Source: Neobacillus mesonae
Lineage (GTDB): Bacteria; Bacillota; Bacilli; Paenibacillales; Paenibacillaceae
Assembly (NCBI GenBank): GCA_023715865.1
Contig: JAMBOW010000001.1
Location: forward strand, 1,364,001-1,428,000
DNA length: 64,000 nucleotides
Direction: 5' to 3'
Shown: positions 19,639 to 28,379 of the stretch, one piece after another
Layout: each line of letters opens with the position of its first letter
Position numbering within the stretch: the first letter of the stretch is position 1
The notes under the pieces: generated by a model
What the model was told of the DNA's origin: nothing
Seen by the model: only the letters and a program-made list of their open reading frames with translations
Database searches by the model: none
Position numbers and translations under genes: made by a program

Positions 19639-20343
19639 ACCTGCATCAGCATCATCATACCGAGGAATCACTTTTAGCTCTCCTTCCTCCGTCCATTCCG
19701 CATGAAGGATTTGAAGATGATCTCGATGATTACACTTTTCCAACTGCTCAAAGAGCCATGCTCTATCTTTGCCAAGGGCCGACAATGCTAGATCCTGAAT
19801 CTCCCCTTGTTCGATAAGGCTGACGGGTAAAGATACAGAGGGCGACTCCATTTTTAAGTCGCTACGGGTTACAGTTTCATAAGCTGATTTTCTAAGAATG
19901 CTAAGTGAACCATTCGTCTCATATATCGCAAAAGCGACTTCACTAATCGAGAACACATCGTTCTGACGCAGCATCATCCTCAGTTCTTCAAACTCTAATT
20001 TATTTCGTTTCATTGCTGCAGAATCAATTTCACCATTAATAATGAGCAAGTCGGTTTTACCTTCCAGCTTCTTACGAAGAGGCTTACTGAATTCCATTAC
20101 TTTATCAAAGAAATAGGATAGCGACGTCCATACCGCCAGGGCAAAGATCAGCATAAATACATTCACATTCTCATCATAGATGGTATCTCCTACTAAATCT
20201 CCCATTACCATCGCTGAAATAAAATCAAAGGGAGATAATTGAGAGATTTGTCTTTTTCCTAAAATTCTTGTTGCGGCCCACAACCCCGCAAAAGCTGCTG
20301 CCAATTTAACCAATATAGGAAGAAGCTGTTCCAATTGTTCCAT
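19621..20343 (-). CDS. DUF421/YetF-like membrane protein
   Basis: 240 residues: three N-terminal membrane helices (including the RQISQLSPFDFI segment typical of the family) and a cytosolic C-terminal domain with the LIINGEID and EELRMMLRQNDVFSISEV motifs. YetF-type proteins occur in many copies in spore formers and some influence germination or membrane processes; the biochemical role is not settled. An in-frame TAG just upstream forces the ATG at 20343, whose ribosome site is weak. Its final codons lie inside the terminator of the convergent yjcZ-like gene. Confidence 0.88.
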   Translation of the reverse strand: MEQLEQLLPILVKLAAAFAGLWAATRILGKRQISQLSPFDFISAMVMGDLVGDTIYDENVNVFMLIFALAVWTSLSYFFDKVMEFSKPLRKKLEGKTDLLIINGEIDSAAMKRNKLEFEELRMMLRQNDVFSISEVAFAIYETNGSLSILRKSAYETVTRSDLKMESPSVSLPVSLIEQGEIQDLALSALGKDRAWLFEQLEKCNHRDHLQILHAEWTEEGELKVIPRYDDADAGKKTSS

Positions 20344-20419
20344 AAGCTACGCACTGCCCTTCGGGAGATATTGATTATTCATTACCCCCTTGAGCTATAT
20401 TTTGAACAGCTTCGTTCAT

Positions 20420-20932
20420 TCAGCAGTCGATCCGTTTGTAATAGTAATTCGTTGAATGCAGCTCTCCGTTTGCACTCATTGCGTAGTATGGAATTTGTCC
20501 GGCGAAGACATATCCAGCCGATGTATACAGCGAATTAGAAGGGTCACCGTCTCGGGTATCCAATACGATTAACGTTCTTCCTTCTTTGACCGCATTGCTT
20601 TCTGCTGTGTATAGTAACCTGCGTCCCAATCCTTTTCGTCTTACCGCCGGGCTTGTCATCAGCTTTGCAATTTCAGCTCGATGAAGACCATTTTGCTTCA
20701 TCGATAAATGAAGCTGCACGCTCCCAGCCACTTTACCTTCATAGATCAGAACGAACAGTTTTACATCCGATTGAATGACCTGCTCCCAGTAAGCTCTAGC
20801 GTCTTCTTTCGATAAAGGCGGGACGAAACCAATGGAAGCGCCATCGTTCACTACGTCCGCCAGGAGTACCGTTAAATCCTCTATATGGCCTTCAACAGAA
20901 GACAACTGCATGATTTCTAAATATTCATTCAC
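20420..20932 (-). CDS. GNAT family N-acetyltransferase
   Basis: 170 residues with the GNAT acetyl-CoA-binding motif RRKGLGRRLL and the preceding beta strand IAKLMTSPAV. It should transfer an acetyl group to a small amine or protein amine; the acceptor is unknown. GTG 20932 follows AAAGGAGGTATA. Transcribed divergently from a LysR regulator. Confidence 0.9.
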   Translation of the reverse strand: MNEYLEIMQLSSVEGHIEDLTVLLADVVNDGASIGFVPPLSKEDARAYWEQVIQSDVKLFVLIYEGKVAGSVQLHLSMKQNGLHRAEIAKLMTSPAVRRKGLGRRLLYTAESNAVKEGRTLIVLDTRDGDPSNSLYTSAGYVFAGQIPYYAMSANGELHSTNYYYKRIDC

Positions 20933-21046
20933 TAGATATACCTCCTTTATGTTCTTAAAGAATCATATCTCGCTTTAATTAATTTGTATAACGAATATTA
21001 TGTATTATAATAATTCATATTTTGAATGATAAAGGCAGGTAGATAA

Positions 21047-21901
21047 ATGGATATTTCGCAAATCGAAGCCTTTCTGGCCGTATGTAAAATTCGAAATTTC
21101 ACTAAAGCAGCTGAGTTCTTACATATTTCACAGTCTGCAGTTACAGCAAGAATCAAAGCCCTTGAGACAACAATGGGAAAAATACTGCTTGACCGTGATA
21201 AACGCAATGTGAGTCTGACTCATGCCGGTATTGCATTTTTACCCTATGCCGAAAGGATGCTGCGCATTTATGAGGAAAGCAAGGTGACTCTGCAGGAGGA
21301 GCTGGATCACTATCTTATCCTCAGCGGTCCTGGATCGGTATGGCATTACTCTTACCTGCAGCATCTGCTTGAATTTAGACATGAGCATCCGCGCGTGGCT
21401 GTCAAATTTCTAAGCTATATCGATTCCAGTTATATGATTCGTGATTTACTCCTTGATGGCATGGTACAGCTTACAATCAGGTATGATCCTCCGGATCATC
21501 CAAAACTATCAAGAAAGTTTCTGTTCGAAGAGGAAATTATCCTCGTCTCCTCCAAGCCAAGAGATATCGCAATTACGAGAGCCGATTTTTATAGTCATGA
21601 TTATTGCCATATTGAGTGGGGACATCCCTTTCCAGAGTGGTTTAATGGTATGGTTGGCAGCGGATATATTCCCTACCTGCAAACCGACCATTCCACCATT
21701 ATGCTGACGCTGCTCCTTCAGGGAGCCGGATTCGGATTTCTTCCGCGGATTGTAGCTGAGCCATATATTAATAGCGGACATCTGTATCAGCTTCCGTCAG
21801 AATTCACTATTCCATCTTCCAAATTGTATGTGCTGTATCTGACGGAAAATCAAGCTGATCCTCGTGTACAGCTTGGGCTTAAAATGCTGGGTGTAGAATG
21901 A
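21047..21901 (+). CDS. LysR family transcriptional regulator
   Basis: 284 residues with an N-terminal winged helix (MDISQIEAFLAV, FTKAAEFLHISQSAVTARIKALE) and a LysR substrate-binding domain. Divergent from the GNAT gene across a ~110-base AT-rich gap, the usual place for its control sites, so it may regulate that gene and itself. The effector is unknown. Confidence 0.92.
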   Translation: MDISQIEAFLAVCKIRNFTKAAEFLHISQSAVTARIKALETTMGKILLDRDKRNVSLTHAGIAFLPYAERMLRIYEESKVTLQEELDHYLILSGPGSVWHYSYLQHLLEFRHEHPRVAVKFLSYIDSSYMIRDLLLDGMVQLTIRYDPPDHPKLSRKFLFEEEIILVSSKPRDIAITRADFYSHDYCHIEWGHPFPEWFNGMVGSGYIPYLQTDHSTIMLTLLLQGAGFGFLPRIVAEPYINSGHLYQLPSEFTIPSSKLYVLYLTENQADPRVQLGLKMLGVE

Positions 21902-21903
21902 AA

Positions 21904-21942
21904 GAAGCAATCGCTCCGGGTAAGGAGCGATTGCTTCTTTGT
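21904..21942. terminator. Terminator between LysR gene and stalk-domain gene
   Basis: GAAGCAATCGCTCC pairs perfectly with GGAGCGATTGCTTC, followed by TTTGTT, between converging genes. Confidence 0.88.
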
Positions 21943-21956
21943 TATTCTTACATTCG

Positions 21957-24167
21957 TTATTCTTTTACTTCTGGCAGCGGTGTAAAGAGCAGGTTGACTG
22001 GAAGGTTACTTCCTGGTGCTGCTGTCAACAGAATCTCTACCTTCTGATTGTATTCACCGGTCCGATACAGAACCGCTTGCTCATTTGGTGCACTGACCTG
22101 ACCCGCTGAATAAATTGCTGTAATATTCCCGTTCACCATGGCGTATCCGGAATACTTACCTCCACGAGGATTGAAGGATATTAGGGTATTTGCCGCCACA
22201 TTATCAAATGTAATTTTGTATAGCACACCAAAGTTACCTGCGTTGGACGCTTCGACCCCAAGCATTGGATCCATCCCCGTCAGGTTTGGATCATCCTGAT
22301 TATCCCCGAGGGCCATGCGCTGTGCAGAATCACCCACATATTGAGAATAGCGGATAACACGAGTTGAGTTAGGGTAGGTGCCTCGGTTATGAACTCCGTC
22401 ACGATCGAGAATCGGCAGCTCATCCAGCACAGCAAGAGGATCCAGCTTCTCGTCTATCATAATGACATCATACTGGATAGGATAATCGCTGTTCAAATCT
22501 GAGAACAATGAAATGACGTCCCCCTGCTTCATTCTTGTCTTGCTCAGCTCGGTCATGACCAGCTTGCTTTCTCCCGGCTCTAAAGTAAGCTTGGATCGCT
22601 TGGAACCATTCTGCATCGATTCAAAGTAGTTGTACACCGATTTCTTTCCTGCAGCCGTTGCAATACCCGTAGGACCAGCAAATCCAAGATTCTCGGTCGT
22701 AATTGTTGCCGTATCAAAATTTGTGTTGGTCGCTACAACGTACATTTTAACGTTTTTCCCAACATTGTTAACATGGTGAATCATAAAGCGAGTATCGCCA
22801 GACGACGTTTCTCGATAGACGATGCCTTCACTATTTACAGTTTCAGGACTGTTACTGCGAATGAGTGTGCTTGGCTCATCATAATATGAATAATTGATCT
22901 TTGGCAGGGCTGGAACGTTTGAGCCGTCGAATGTAAATTTCTCACCTGCAGGCATCAGCAATCGATTAAAATCGTCCTGAGAATATAGCGTTTCTCCAGT
23001 CACGATCACTGTCTTTTCAAAGGTAGATGACAGCCCCTTATTGTCGGTCACAGTCAAGCTGATTGTCTTAGGACCTGGAGTAAAGAAGGCATACGCTTTG
23101 TTGTTCCAATCATGCTTAACAATTTGCCCATCGTCTGTGCTTTGATCGGTTATGGTAACATATTCGCCCATTCTGTACTCATCTTTATCTGTTGTAAATA
23201 GCGCAACAGGCGGCAAATTAGGCTGAAGCACATTAATCGTCTGGCTGTATGGATCACTCCATGTTCCGCTGGCATCCTGTACCGAGTATGTAATGGTATA
23301 TTCACCTGCTTGAGCGAATACGTCTTGTCTGCCTTCCCAACGTTCGTTAATAATTTCAAGACCTTTTGGCGAAGACGCTTCAGTCGTATAAGTGACCGTC
23401 GTTTGTCCCGCAAAAATCTCTTTTTCATTAATCGTAAATTTAGCAACCGGTTTAACGGACAGATTCATGATAATTCTTTTGCCTACATTATCTACCTTGT
23501 AGGAAATATCAAGCGCTTGCGTAATTGCCGTTAGCGGAACCATAAAGGTGTTTTTAGTTTGGAATGAGGTTCCTTTCATTGTCTTCGTAACGCCATTTAC
23601 CGTATATTTACTGCTGTCTGTTTTAAAACGCAGCTCATTCGTACCGCTGATAATTACGGTTTCTTTCGTGCTCTTGTCATAGGAAACCTTGTATCCTACA
23701 CGGTCAACCAGTGCGCGAATAGGAACATAGGAAACACCTTTTTTGACCTGCATAGGCTGAGGTGCATTATATACTTTCCCGCCTTGTTCCATCTTTGTGC
23801 TGTTGAAGTGGAGGATCAGTTCATTAGATGAAACTGCAGGTGCCGTTTCTGTTGTCTCTGAAGAACCAGTCTCATTGGTCCCTTCAGCATCTTGGCTTCC
23901 GTTCGAATTGTCAGAACCTTGTTCTGGAGCAGTTCCCGCGTTGTTTTCTCCGGACTCCTCTTGCCCATTGTCCTGGCTTCCGTCGCTTGTCACGTTGGCT
24001 GCATCAGCACTTTCTGCCTCAGGAGCAACTAAGCTTTGTTCGAGCACTTCACTCATCTCTGTCTCTTGTGGAGCATTAGTAACTACTGATTGTGCACTAA
24101 CCGGGATAGCGGAAGCGACCTGTGACAAGGCCAGAACGGTTAGCATCGATAATTTCTTCAGTTTCAT
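21957..24167 (-). CDS. Secreted stalk-domain (copper amine oxidase N-terminal-like) protein with PKD-like repeats
   Basis: 736 residues. A Sec signal peptide (about 1-25), a long Glu/Ser/Asn/Gly-rich low-complexity linker (about 30-110), a stalk domain with VPIRALVDRVGY and VPLTAITQALDISY, two Ig/PKD-like modules, then a ~330-residue C-terminal region with no motif I recognise. Stalk domains are common in Paenibacillus surface proteins. There is no LPXTG anchor or SLH repeat, so it may be released or held by the stalk. Monocistronic; function unknown. Confidence 0.85.
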   Translation of the reverse strand: MKLKKLSMLTVLALSQVASAIPVSAQSVVTNAPQETEMSEVLEQSLVAPEAESADAANVTSDGSQDNGQEESGENNAGTAPEQGSDNSNGSQDAEGTNETGSSETTETAPAVSSNELILHFNSTKMEQGGKVYNAPQPMQVKKGVSYVPIRALVDRVGYKVSYDKSTKETVIISGTNELRFKTDSSKYTVNGVTKTMKGTSFQTKNTFMVPLTAITQALDISYKVDNVGKRIIMNLSVKPVAKFTINEKEIFAGQTTVTYTTEASSPKGLEIINERWEGRQDVFAQAGEYTITYSVQDASGTWSDPYSQTINVLQPNLPPVALFTTDKDEYRMGEYVTITDQSTDDGQIVKHDWNNKAYAFFTPGPKTISLTVTDNKGLSSTFEKTVIVTGETLYSQDDFNRLLMPAGEKFTFDGSNVPALPKINYSYYDEPSTLIRSNSPETVNSEGIVYRETSSGDTRFMIHHVNNVGKNVKMYVVATNTNFDTATITTENLGFAGPTGIATAAGKKSVYNYFESMQNGSKRSKLTLEPGESKLVMTELSKTRMKQGDVISLFSDLNSDYPIQYDVIMIDEKLDPLAVLDELPILDRDGVHNRGTYPNSTRVIRYSQYVGDSAQRMALGDNQDDPNLTGMDPMLGVEASNAGNFGVLYKITFDNVAANTLISFNPRGGKYSGYAMVNGNITAIYSAGQVSAPNEQAVLYRTGEYNQKVEILLTAAPGSNLPVNLLFTPLPEVKE

Positions 24168-24302
24168 TCTTTGACTCCTTTTGATCTATTTTCTATTCTC
24201 ATCTAAAAATCATAGTATTAGACGCTCACTACCGGAAAAAGTTTCTAATTTTATTCTATAAAAACATAAATAAACGTAAAATATCCCAATTTTCGTTCCT
24301 TA

Positions 24303-24334
24303 TAAAAAAAATACCGACTTCTTTGTCGGTATTT
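24303..24334 (-). terminator. Intrinsic terminator after carboxylesterase gene
   Basis: AAATACCGAC/GTCGGTATT stem followed on the minus strand by eight T, 15 bases past the esterase stop. Confidence 0.9.
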
Positions 24335-24349
24335 ACATATTAAAGTATT

Positions 24350-25810
24350 TTAAATTCCTAAAAGCTCTCGCTTCTTCCGATCAGGGTCACCTATTAAAGT
24401 CAGTTCATGATTTAACAGCAAAGTATTTCTGTTTTCTTTGTTATATGGAAGCCATTCGGTTCCCTCAATATCCGGGCTGCTGCCATAGGCAAAGGATATC
24501 CAAGCACCCTGAATACGGTCTGCCAATTGCTGTGTATCCGAATCTACGGAAACACCTCCTTGAGAGAACAGCTCAAGGTTATTGAATACAAAAGGAATTT
24601 CTGCCGCATGAATCGCTTTATTTAATACAGGATGGGACGGAAGTGTCCAGTCGAATCTGTACATCCACACTGGAGCATGTTCGCTTTGCTCTTGAGCAAA
24701 TTTCACAGCAGAGCGCCAGAAATATAAATCTGTCATTATTTGAGCTTGCCCTTCAGTAGTGCGGGGATAGCTTCGTGCAATTTCCGCAGCATTGGGGGCA
24801 CCCGTCATCATGGCCATCGCCTTAATTAACTCTTCTTCACCCATAAGGGGTGAATCCGGTCTAAAAAACAATGCACCTTCGTCAAGGTTCGTTCCAATGA
24901 GGAGCGGAATATCATCTGCTACCCCATTTTTAATCGCAGCAATGGGAGCTGCAGGAAGTGTATTCGAATCAATTACGGGTTGAAATAGCAGACCAAGTCC
25001 GTTACCGTACTGTGCTTTCAGCCGTTCCGCTGCCATAAAAATGTCCTGAGCAGGTAAAGCCTTCAGCTTTTGAGCTTCATCCGGATGAATGCCAAGAATA
25101 TTCAGGAGTCCGCCAGTTATCGAACTTGCCTGATCAGCAGATAAAGCTTGAGAAGCACCACTCTGCATTATCGCTCGGTGAAACAATCCTTGTGCCTCAG
25201 GCATCGCCAGCAATGCTGCAACGCTCATACTGCCTGCCGATTCACCAAAAATAGTAACAGCATCCGGATTCCCTCCAAAAGCAGAGATGTTATCCTTTAC
25301 CCATATCAGAGCTGCAATTTGGTCAAGTAGACCGCAGTTTGAAGTAAAACCGTCCCCGAGTGGTGACAAATGCATAAATCCAAACGGACCAAGCCGATAA
25401 TTGAGGGTCACGACGATCACCTTGCCGCGATTGGCAAGCTTAGAGCCATCGTAGATCAGATTACTACCCGAGCCGCCTACAAATGCACCGCCATGGATCC
25501 AGACCATAACAGGCAAAGGAACATCACCTGGATCTTCTGGAGCCCATACGTTCAAATATAAACAGTCCTCCGACTCTTCTGGCACGGGCTGCTTGTTGCC
25601 AAACAAGTCCATTTGCTGTCTTGGCTGAATATTTTCCGGGCCGTAAGTATACGCTTCACGTACTTCTGTCCAGGGTTCAGGGGAAACTGGTGCAGCAAAC
25701 CTCAGTTCATCTATAGGAGGTTTTGCATAAGGTATACCTTTCCACACATAAACTCCATCCCTGCTTCTGCCCTTAAGCGGCCCATACTTAGTCTGCACTT
25801 CCAGTTCCAT
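24350..25810 (-). CDS. Type B carboxylesterase (p-nitrobenzyl esterase-like)
   Basis: About 486 residues of the alpha/beta hydrolase carboxylesterase family. The oxyanion motif HGGAFVGG, nucleophile Ser in GESAGS, acid Glu in NLDEGALFF and a His near HAAEIPFVF complete a standard catalytic apparatus. It hydrolyses small esters and has no signal peptide, so it is cytosolic. Two ATGs, 25822 and 25810, are possible; GAGAGG abuts the first, so the second is preferred, though with long spacing. B. subtilis PnbA is the best known relative. Confidence 0.9.
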   Translation of the reverse strand: MELEVQTKYGPLKGRSRDGVYVWKGIPYAKPPIDELRFAAPVSPEPWTEVREAYTYGPENIQPRQQMDLFGNKQPVPEESEDCLYLNVWAPEDPGDVPLPVMVWIHGGAFVGGSGSNLIYDGSKLANRGKVIVVTLNYRLGPFGFMHLSPLGDGFTSNCGLLDQIAALIWVKDNISAFGGNPDAVTIFGESAGSMSVAALLAMPEAQGLFHRAIMQSGASQALSADQASSITGGLLNILGIHPDEAQKLKALPAQDIFMAAERLKAQYGNGLGLLFQPVIDSNTLPAAPIAAIKNGVADDIPLLIGTNLDEGALFFRPDSPLMGEEELIKAMAMMTGAPNAAEIARSYPRTTEGQAQIMTDLYFWRSAVKFAQEQSEHAPVWMYRFDWTLPSHPVLNKAIHAAEIPFVFNNLELFSQGGVSVDSDTQQLADRIQGAWISFAYGSSPDIEGTEWLPYNKENRNTLLLNHELTLIGDPDRKKRELLGI

Positions 25811-25964
25811 GATTGTTCCCATCCTCTCAACCTAAAATTTTGCTTACATCTATGTTTTCACTTTATCAAATCGGTTTTACCATTTCAAAGCAGTAAATTG
25901 GTAAATAATAGATTGTTCAACTATAATTTAATCAAAGCATGCGAATTCGAGAGGAGTATATAAT

Positions 25965-27155
25965 GTGTTATCTCAACTGAAGAAAATAGATTGGACCATC
26001 GTCATTATTCTTTGCTTCTTTATGATATCAAGTATACTTCTCATTCATAGCGGCATTCAGTCAGACCCCAAAATGGCCGGTTCAGATCAGTCGATGCTGC
26101 AATATTACATTCTCGGCTTCGCCGTACTTATCGGCACTGCTCTGTTTAACTATAAGTTGTTCATGAAGTATCACTGGATTATCTATGGAGCAGGCATATT
26201 GCTGCTTTTATATGTTATCTTTTTCGGAAAGGTTATTAACGGCGCGAGAGGCTGGATCGAGGTTGGACCCGTTAACGTACAGCCCGCAGAAGTATTTAAA
26301 TTTATACTGATCCTTAGTTTGGCAGCGATTGTTGCGAGCAAACAGCGTGAGCTCTTTTTTTGGAAGGACGTTGTTCCTATCTCTCTGCTTACCTTCATTC
26401 CCTTTGCCCTCGTTATGGTTCAGAATGACATGGGGAACGCACTTTGCTATGTTGTAATTTTGCTCGGTATTCTTTGGATCGGTAATATGAAAAATTTGCA
26501 TGCCCTCCTGATTATGATTCTAATCGCTGGTGTAGTGTATGGAGGAATCAAATCCTATATCGGCTTTCATGAAGACATATCGACGTTCTTAACGGAGACA
26601 GAAAAGGGACATTGGCTTGACCGGATGGATGCATGGCTGCTGCCTGAGGAAGCAAGTAAGGATGCCATCTATCATACGAATAATGCCAAGCTGGCTATCG
26701 CAACGGGCGGACTATTCGGCAAAGGCTACTTAAATGGCCCGTATGTTCAAGAGGGATTTGTACCCTACACTTATTCGGATTCCATAATTGTCGTGGCAGC
26801 GGAAGAGTTTGGATTCATTGGTGTGTCTGTCATCCTATTCCTTTATTTCATTATCGTACATCGTCTTATTACGATCGCATTGGAATGCAAGAGCAAGGAA
26901 GGTCCGATCATCATTGTGGGGATAGTATCCATGCTGCTGTATCAAATCTTTGAAAATATCGGGATGTTTATAGGTCTCATGCCGCTTACGGGGATCACAC
27001 TTCCTTTTCTCAGTTACGGAGGTTCTTCTCTGATTATTAACATGGTCTGTATAGGAATCGCACTGAGCATCAAAATTTATGATGAAGAACCGGAGGAGCT
27101 CTTTATGGATCCTCATCCGTCAATTTTGCTGGAAAAGAAGCAAAGCTCTCTCTAG
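25965..27155 (+). CDS. FtsW/RodA/SpoVE family membrane protein
   Basis: 396 residues with about ten membrane helices and SEDS-family signatures (GARGWIEVGP, QPAEVFKFI, GLMPLTGITLPFLSYGGSS). SEDS proteins polymerise lipid II into glycan strands during elongation, division or cortex synthesis. The GTG at 25965 follows GAGGAG; the ATG two bases earlier is in another frame and stops after five codons. It is not in a division or mre cluster but is followed by a small membrane-anchored protein, so it is likely an accessory paralog. Confidence 0.9.
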   Translation: MLSQLKKIDWTIVIILCFFMISSILLIHSGIQSDPKMAGSDQSMLQYYILGFAVLIGTALFNYKLFMKYHWIIYGAGILLLLYVIFFGKVINGARGWIEVGPVNVQPAEVFKFILILSLAAIVASKQRELFFWKDVVPISLLTFIPFALVMVQNDMGNALCYVVILLGILWIGNMKNLHALLIMILIAGVVYGGIKSYIGFHEDISTFLTETEKGHWLDRMDAWLLPEEASKDAIYHTNNAKLAIATGGLFGKGYLNGPYVQEGFVPYTYSDSIIVVAAEEFGFIGVSVILFLYFIIVHRLITIALECKSKEGPIIIVGIVSMLLYQIFENIGMFIGLMPLTGITLPFLSYGGSSLIINMVCIGIALSIKIYDEEPEELFMDPHPSILLEKKQSSL

Positions 27156-27167
27156 TTAGAATTAATA

Positions 27168-27845
27168 GTGAATGGACTGAATGGAATGAAAGACAAGAGA
27201 AAAAGCATCACAATAATGAGTATCATATTGATAATTGTTATGGCTCTGGTCATTTGGTTCGGGTCAGGTTTAACTTCAAACCACACCTTTCAGAGAACAG
27301 GATCACCAATAACTGAAGAAGAGCTCTCATACAGGCAAGTCTTTTCTTTGACGTCGAATTCGTTTCAGTTCGAAAATGTTGAGCATATGGAACAGATGGC
27401 GGATCTAATCATTATGGGTACTCCAACGGAAAATTTTAAGGATAGACAGCATATTATGACCTTCTATAAAGACGGATCAATGCAGGATTTTTACACGCTT
27501 ACCGAGTTATCGATTGATGCAATTTTTAAGAAACCCGATGATTTTTCTAAAGATCAGCAGACAATATCGATCATTGAGCCTGTCAGTTTAGACGGTGAAA
27601 CCAAATATACAGATAATAGCTATGTCGAGCTACAAAAAGGAGATCAAAGCGTTATTTTCTTAATGAAAAATACGTTTGGCGATTTCGGAATTATCAACAG
27701 CAATCTCGGAAAGTACAGTCTCGATAATCCAGAACTGTCCATTTCCAGAATGACGGAGGAAGCGAATCGCCAGTCGGATGCAGATCAATCCGATAAATAT
27801 ATAAAGTATCGTGAAGAGATATTTGAAAGATACAATTTAAAGTAA
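27168..27845 (+). CDS. Membrane-anchored protein of unknown function
   Basis: 225 residues: one N-terminal membrane helix (about residues 12-32) then a soluble outer domain of mixed alpha/beta character with no recognised motif. It begins 12 bases after the FtsW-like gene and is surely co-transcribed. The GTG start at 27168 has no clear ribosome site and ATG 27186 is an alternative. It may be a partner of the SEDS protein or a secreted stress protein; I do not recognise the family. Confidence 0.7.
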   Translation: MNGLNGMKDKRKSITIMSIILIIVMALVIWFGSGLTSNHTFQRTGSPITEEELSYRQVFSLTSNSFQFENVEHMEQMADLIIMGTPTENFKDRQHIMTFYKDGSMQDFYTLTELSIDAIFKKPDDFSKDQQTISIIEPVSLDGETKYTDNSYVELQKGDQSVIFLMKNTFGDFGIINSNLGKYSLDNPELSISRMTEEANRQSDADQSDKYIKYREEIFERYNLK

Positions 27846-27849
27846 AATA

Positions 27850-27888
27850 AATAAATCACTAGGTCTGCTACAGACCTAGTGATTTATT
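27850..27888 (+). terminator. Intrinsic terminator after SEDS operon
   Basis: A 17-bp stem AATAAATCACTAGGTCT/AGACCTAGTGATTTATT, four bases past the stop codon. Confidence 0.85.
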
Positions 27889-27965
27889 GCTTGTTGCTAT
27901 CATTTCAACTGAACTTCATTACACAAGCTCCTGCTGAAATAGTAAATTCACGTCTTTATATAACT

Positions 27966-28154
27966 CTATTCTTCATTCTTCATCGTCTTTCGCACTTCTT
28001 TAAAGGTTCTTGATACATAGATTCCTACAAAAATAATACCGATCAATATCGGAAATAAGCCAAGAATGTTGTCTCTTCCCGTTAGAGTCATAATGAACAG
28101 ACCCAGCAGGACAAACCCGATTGCCAAATATTTATTCCATTTATTGTTTCGCAT
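27966..28154 (-). CDS. Small two-helix membrane protein
   Basis: 62 residues with two hydrophobic helices (FVLLGLFIMTL and LGLFPILIGIIFVGIY) and a basic C-terminal tail. GGAG lies 8 bases before the ATG. No family recognised. It lies immediately downstream of a degraded xylanase gene on the same strand. Confidence 0.65.
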   Translation of the reverse strand: MRNNKWNKYLAIGFVLLGLFIMTLTGRDNILGLFPILIGIIFVGIYVSRTFKEVRKTMKNEE

Positions 28155-28190
28155 CCCGTCAGCTCCAGATTTTATTTAATCCATGAGTCA

Positions 28191-28361
28191 TTATACCATG
28201 CGGGAAAGGGATAAACATCTGCAGAATGGTCTGTTATAGTGATGAGCCAGCAGTTTCTCCTGTGCGGTAATCGTCCGGGGATTTACTGCTGCTCCAATCA
28301 AAAAATGTTCAGAAAAGGCTTCCTTTAAGGACAGAGTACTTCCAATCTCTCGATTCGTCAT
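28191..28361 (-). pseudogene. Relic of an intracellular GH10 endo-1,4-beta-xylanase (5' end only)
   Basis: A 56-codon frame with a good GGAGG site. Residues 10-43, from LSLKEAFSEHF through IGAAVNPRTIT to LLAHHYN, match the start of intracellular GH10 xylanases of the Geobacillus XynA2/IXT6 type, which continue with SITAENEMKFE. Here the match ends after HHYN; the frame runs on for 13 unrelated codons and stops. Nothing resembling the remaining ~280 residues with the two catalytic glutamates follows. I interpret it as the stump left by a deletion. Confidence 0.8.
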
Positions 28362-28379
28362 CGTCTTCTTCCTCCCTCA

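Noticed and set aside
25963..25980. ATG as start of the FtsW/RodA-like gene
   Set aside because: It is out of frame and stops after five codons; GTG 25965 has correct spacing to GAGGAG.
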